Shown here: piece by piece, positions 62,233 through 64,000 of the stretch
How the letters are laid out: each line of letters starts with the position of its first letter
Position numbering within the stretch: the first letter of the stretch is position 1
DNA from: JAAEQG01 sp043803085
GTDB taxonomy: Bacteria; Planctomycetota; Phycisphaerae; UBA1845
Direction of reading: 5' to 3'
NCBI GenBank assembly: GCA_043803085.1
Contig: JAZDKM010000001.1
Coordinates: forward strand, 1 to 64,000
Length of the DNA stretch: 64,000 bases
The notes under the pieces: model-generated
The model's input: the letters and a program-made list of their open reading frames with translations, nothing else
Database searches by the model: none
Told to the model about the DNA's origin: nothing
Made by a program: the position numbers and the translations under genes

Positions 62233-63447
62233 TCATGCCAGGTGAATCATAAAGGTGTCGGACAACTCTCCGAGCGTTTCGTAGTAGTTGCCCACGGTGC
62301 GATTCCACTTACCCCCCACGCAGAACAACGCCCGGCGATGCCGGCAGTAGCAAGCCGCATGGCAGAACCGCCCGCGCGGCTGACCGGCTGCCGGCAGTTC
62401 GACACGCGAACCCTGCCACGTGGACAAGTCACAGCGCCACAAGTATGGCAACGAACTGGGGCCGCGGCCTTCAAGCAAAAGCCCGCCGTACACGAAGACC
62501 GCGTTTAGCTCCGGCACGTAGACCATCGCGTGGCCTTCGACCGGGGGCGGACCATCCCCGGAAACCCGAACCTCCTTCCAGCGGAGCGAGGCCAGGTCCA
62601 GGAGATGAAACGCCGGATCCTGCGATAAGGAGCGTTTGGACCCGCCGAAGAGAACCATGCGGTCGCCGGCCATGTCCACGGCGGCCGCGTGTAACCAGCG
62701 GGCTGCCGGGCGTGGTTTCCAGAACCGATCCTTGACTCGGGTCCAGGTGAGCGTCCCCAGGTCCCGCGTCCAGAGGTCGCACAGCGGGCGGAACGACTTG
62801 CCCGGGCCGGCGTTGCCGCCGAACAAAAGACAGCGATCGCGCTTTGAGTCGAGGACCAGACTCGCCCCGTACCGGGGGAGCGGCCACGGATGCTGGTGCT
62901 CGACGAAGTCCCACTGCAAGTGCTCAGGTCGGGTCAGGTCCAGGACGTAGAGCTCATCGACCGGCCGATCGTCCCCCGGCGGCCACCCCCCGAACCAGAT
63001 GAGCCGGTGGCGCTGGGCGTCCAGCACCACCGCCGGATGGCCGATGGAATCGGGTCGGAACCGTCGTCGGAACCGTCTCGGAGCGAGCTTATTATGCCAG
63101 CGCCGCAAGGGGCCGATCGTCCAGGTGAATTCGAAGCTCCAGATCCGGTCGTTGGACCAGCCCCCAAGCAGGAGGACCCGTTCATGGGCTTCGTCGGACA
63201 CGACGCAGTGTCCATGAAGCGGCCATGGACCCGGCTCGAGGGACTCTACGCGCGCCGGCTGCTTGGCCAGCTCGGACAAGCCCTGCCGCGCTAACGCATC
63301 TCCCGCGAGCACCCGCACCGGCAGGTTGGAGGGAACCTCCGCCAACGCCCCGCCACCAGACTCCAGAGCGGAGCACTCGCCGGCGTGCCCGGTTTCCTCA
63401 GAATCCAACGGCTTGCGTAGTTCGTTGTCCTCGGGCAGCGATTCCAT
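62233..63447 (-). CDS. Kelch-repeat beta-propeller protein
   Basis: The 404-residue protein has at least five Kelch blades marked by Gly-Gly plus spaced aromatic residues (LLLGGWSNDRIWSFEF, LIWFGGWPPGDDRP, CLLFGGNAGP, MVLFGGSKRS, VFVYGGLLLEG, LFCVGGKW). The first 60 residues are acidic and probably disordered. No signal peptide is present. Kelch propellers usually bind proteins or glycans. The start is ATG 63447, one codon after GTG 63450. It is the first gene of a run with the J-domain and FGE-like genes (20-base gap, then overlap), so the three likely act together. Confidence 0.82.
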   Translation of the reverse strand: MESLPEDNELRKPLDSEETGHAGECSALESGGGALAEVPSNLPVRVLAGDALARQGLSELAKQPARVESLEPGPWPLHGHCVVSDEAHERVLLLGGWSNDRIWSFEFTWTIGPLRRWHNKLAPRRFRRRFRPDSIGHPAVVLDAQRHRLIWFGGWPPGDDRPVDELYVLDLTRPEHLQWDFVEHQHPWPLPRYGASLVLDSKRDRCLLFGGNAGPGKSFRPLCDLWTRDLGTLTWTRVKDRFWKPRPAARWLHAAAVDMAGDRMVLFGGSKRSLSQDPAFHLLDLASLRWKEVRVSGDGPPPVEGHAMVYVPELNAVFVYGGLLLEGRGPSSLPYLWRCDLSTWQGSRVELPAAGQPRGRFCHAACYCRHRRALFCVGGKWNRTVGNYYETLGELSDTFMIHLA

Positions 63448-63540
63448 CACAACTCTCTGTCGAGTCTTCTGCCATGTCGCGGCTTGACACGGAATCCGCC
63501 GGTTCGTTCTTATTCCTGGCGAGCCCGCATGGTCGATATA

Positions 63541-63708
63541 CTACCTTGACCCCGCAGCCTCGCCATGACCAAGCTGTTCGGCCGGCCGATTGAGCTCCCT
63601 AGGGGTTCTGGCCAAGCGATAGATTCCCTGCACGTCCAGCTTTCCACGTCGGATCGCGTACAACAGGTGAGCGGTCGTGTGTCGCTGCTCCTTTCCACCA
63701 CGATCACA
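63541..63708 (-). pseudogene. Short coding-like remnant without a start codon
   Basis: One minus-strand frame between 63711 (stop) and 63541 (stop) reads KEQRHTTAHLLYAIRRGKLD followed by VQGIYRLARTPRELNRP. This has the composition of a real helical protein, but there is no ATG or GTG in frame. It may be the tail or start of a decayed gene between the Kelch operon and the PTH2-like gene. Confidence 0.3.
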
Positions 63709-63718
63709 CTACCCCTCG

Positions 63719-64000
63719 TTACCTGTACAACCGCAGGTACTTGAATGGTCTGGGCCAGTCCGCGCGGGGCTTGAAGGCGACGGCGACCTCCTGGCCGGCG
63801 AGTGCCGATTCGGTCAGGACGACATGATCGGGCACCTCCTTCGCCTTCTCAAACTCGGCGTCGCTCACCTTGCAGATCACCTTGTTGAACGGACCGGACA
63901 GCCACTCGCGAACCTCGTCCGCTTCGCGGAACTTCAGATACGCGGCTAGAGATGCGTGGGCACCCGCCAGAATCGCGAAGCCCACGGGCACCGATTCCTT
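63719..64000 (-). CDS. PTH2-like protein, 5' end beyond the window
   Basis: The frame is open to the right edge (KES precedes the VPVGFAIL block), so the gene starts outside. Visible features (GFAILAGAHASLAAYLKF, VREWLSGPFNKVICKV, HVVLTESALAGQEVAVAF) resemble the bacterial peptidyl-tRNA hydrolase 2 fold: a Gly/Ala-rich His-Ala-Ser helix followed by the KV-x-K strand. Family members hydrolyse peptidyl-tRNA, but the exact role of this planctomycete version is unproven. About 94 of perhaps 110 residues are present. It is on the same strand as the Kelch operon, 270 bases upstream of it. Confidence 0.65.
   Translation of the reverse strand, partial: KESVPVGFAILAGAHASLAAYLKFREADEVREWLSGPFNKVICKVSDAEFEKAKEVPDHVVLTESALAGQEVAVAFKPRADWPRPFKYLRLYR

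Overview
The window looks like GC-rich chromosomal DNA from a planctomycete, most likely a Phycisphaerae-type bacterium. Five large secreted-protein genes end in the same paired EF-hand, dockerin-like tail. There is a PEP-CTERM protein, a prepilin with a long soluble domain, and several multidomain secreted enzymes carrying golvesin, InlB-repeat and SUMF1 (FGE) modules. No rRNA, tRNA or CRISPR array was recognised. The assignment rests on protein architecture, not on a marker gene.

Layout. 0-6.4 kb: a possibly partial membrane protein, a small ORF and a 1830-aa secreted FGE/thrombospondin-type-3/dockerin protein. 6.4-8.1 kb: a protein of unknown function and a truncated ThiF/E1-like gene, probably the remains of an adenylyltransferase locus. 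8.1-23.1 kb, minus strand: a complete, tightly coupled BREX phage-defence operon in the order HTH regulator, brxE, brxA, brxB, brxC, pglX, pglZ, brxL. It starts like a type 6 system (brxE) and ends like a type 1 system (brxL instead of brxD-brxHI). 23.3-28.6 kb is a scarred segment: a chimeric ARPP-1-like gene, a small gene with an internal stop, a NagB/PIG-L fusion, and decayed IS110 and IS1634 transposases. 28.6-34.3 kb, minus strand: a frameshifted secreted protein, a PEP-CTERM protein with its own terminator, and a prepilin-like protein. 34.8-36.6 kb: a corrinoid protein and a UroD-type methyltransferase, translationally coupled.

37-59 kb reads as a peptidoglycan and amino-sugar salvage region. 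It holds three GHL10 (DUF187-like) glycosidases, two zinc amidases, a four-module lipoprotein (DUF1460, beta-lactamase-like, C39-like, VanX-like remnant), a GH20-SGNH fusion, NagB, MurQ, an SSS transporter, a double GNAT and a diaminopimelate decarboxylase. Amidases would strip peptides from glycan strands, GHL10 and GH20 enzymes would cut the glycans, the transporter could import the products, and MurQ and NagB would feed the sugars into glycolysis. LysA could convert recovered diaminopimelate to lysine.

59-64 kb: a group II intron domain V-like relic, a pair of tiny genes behind a hairpin that covers a ribosome binding site, a three-gene Kelch / J-domain / FGE-like operon, and the 3' part of a PTH2-like gene cut by the window edge. 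Dispersed palindromes occur between genes and once inside pglX.
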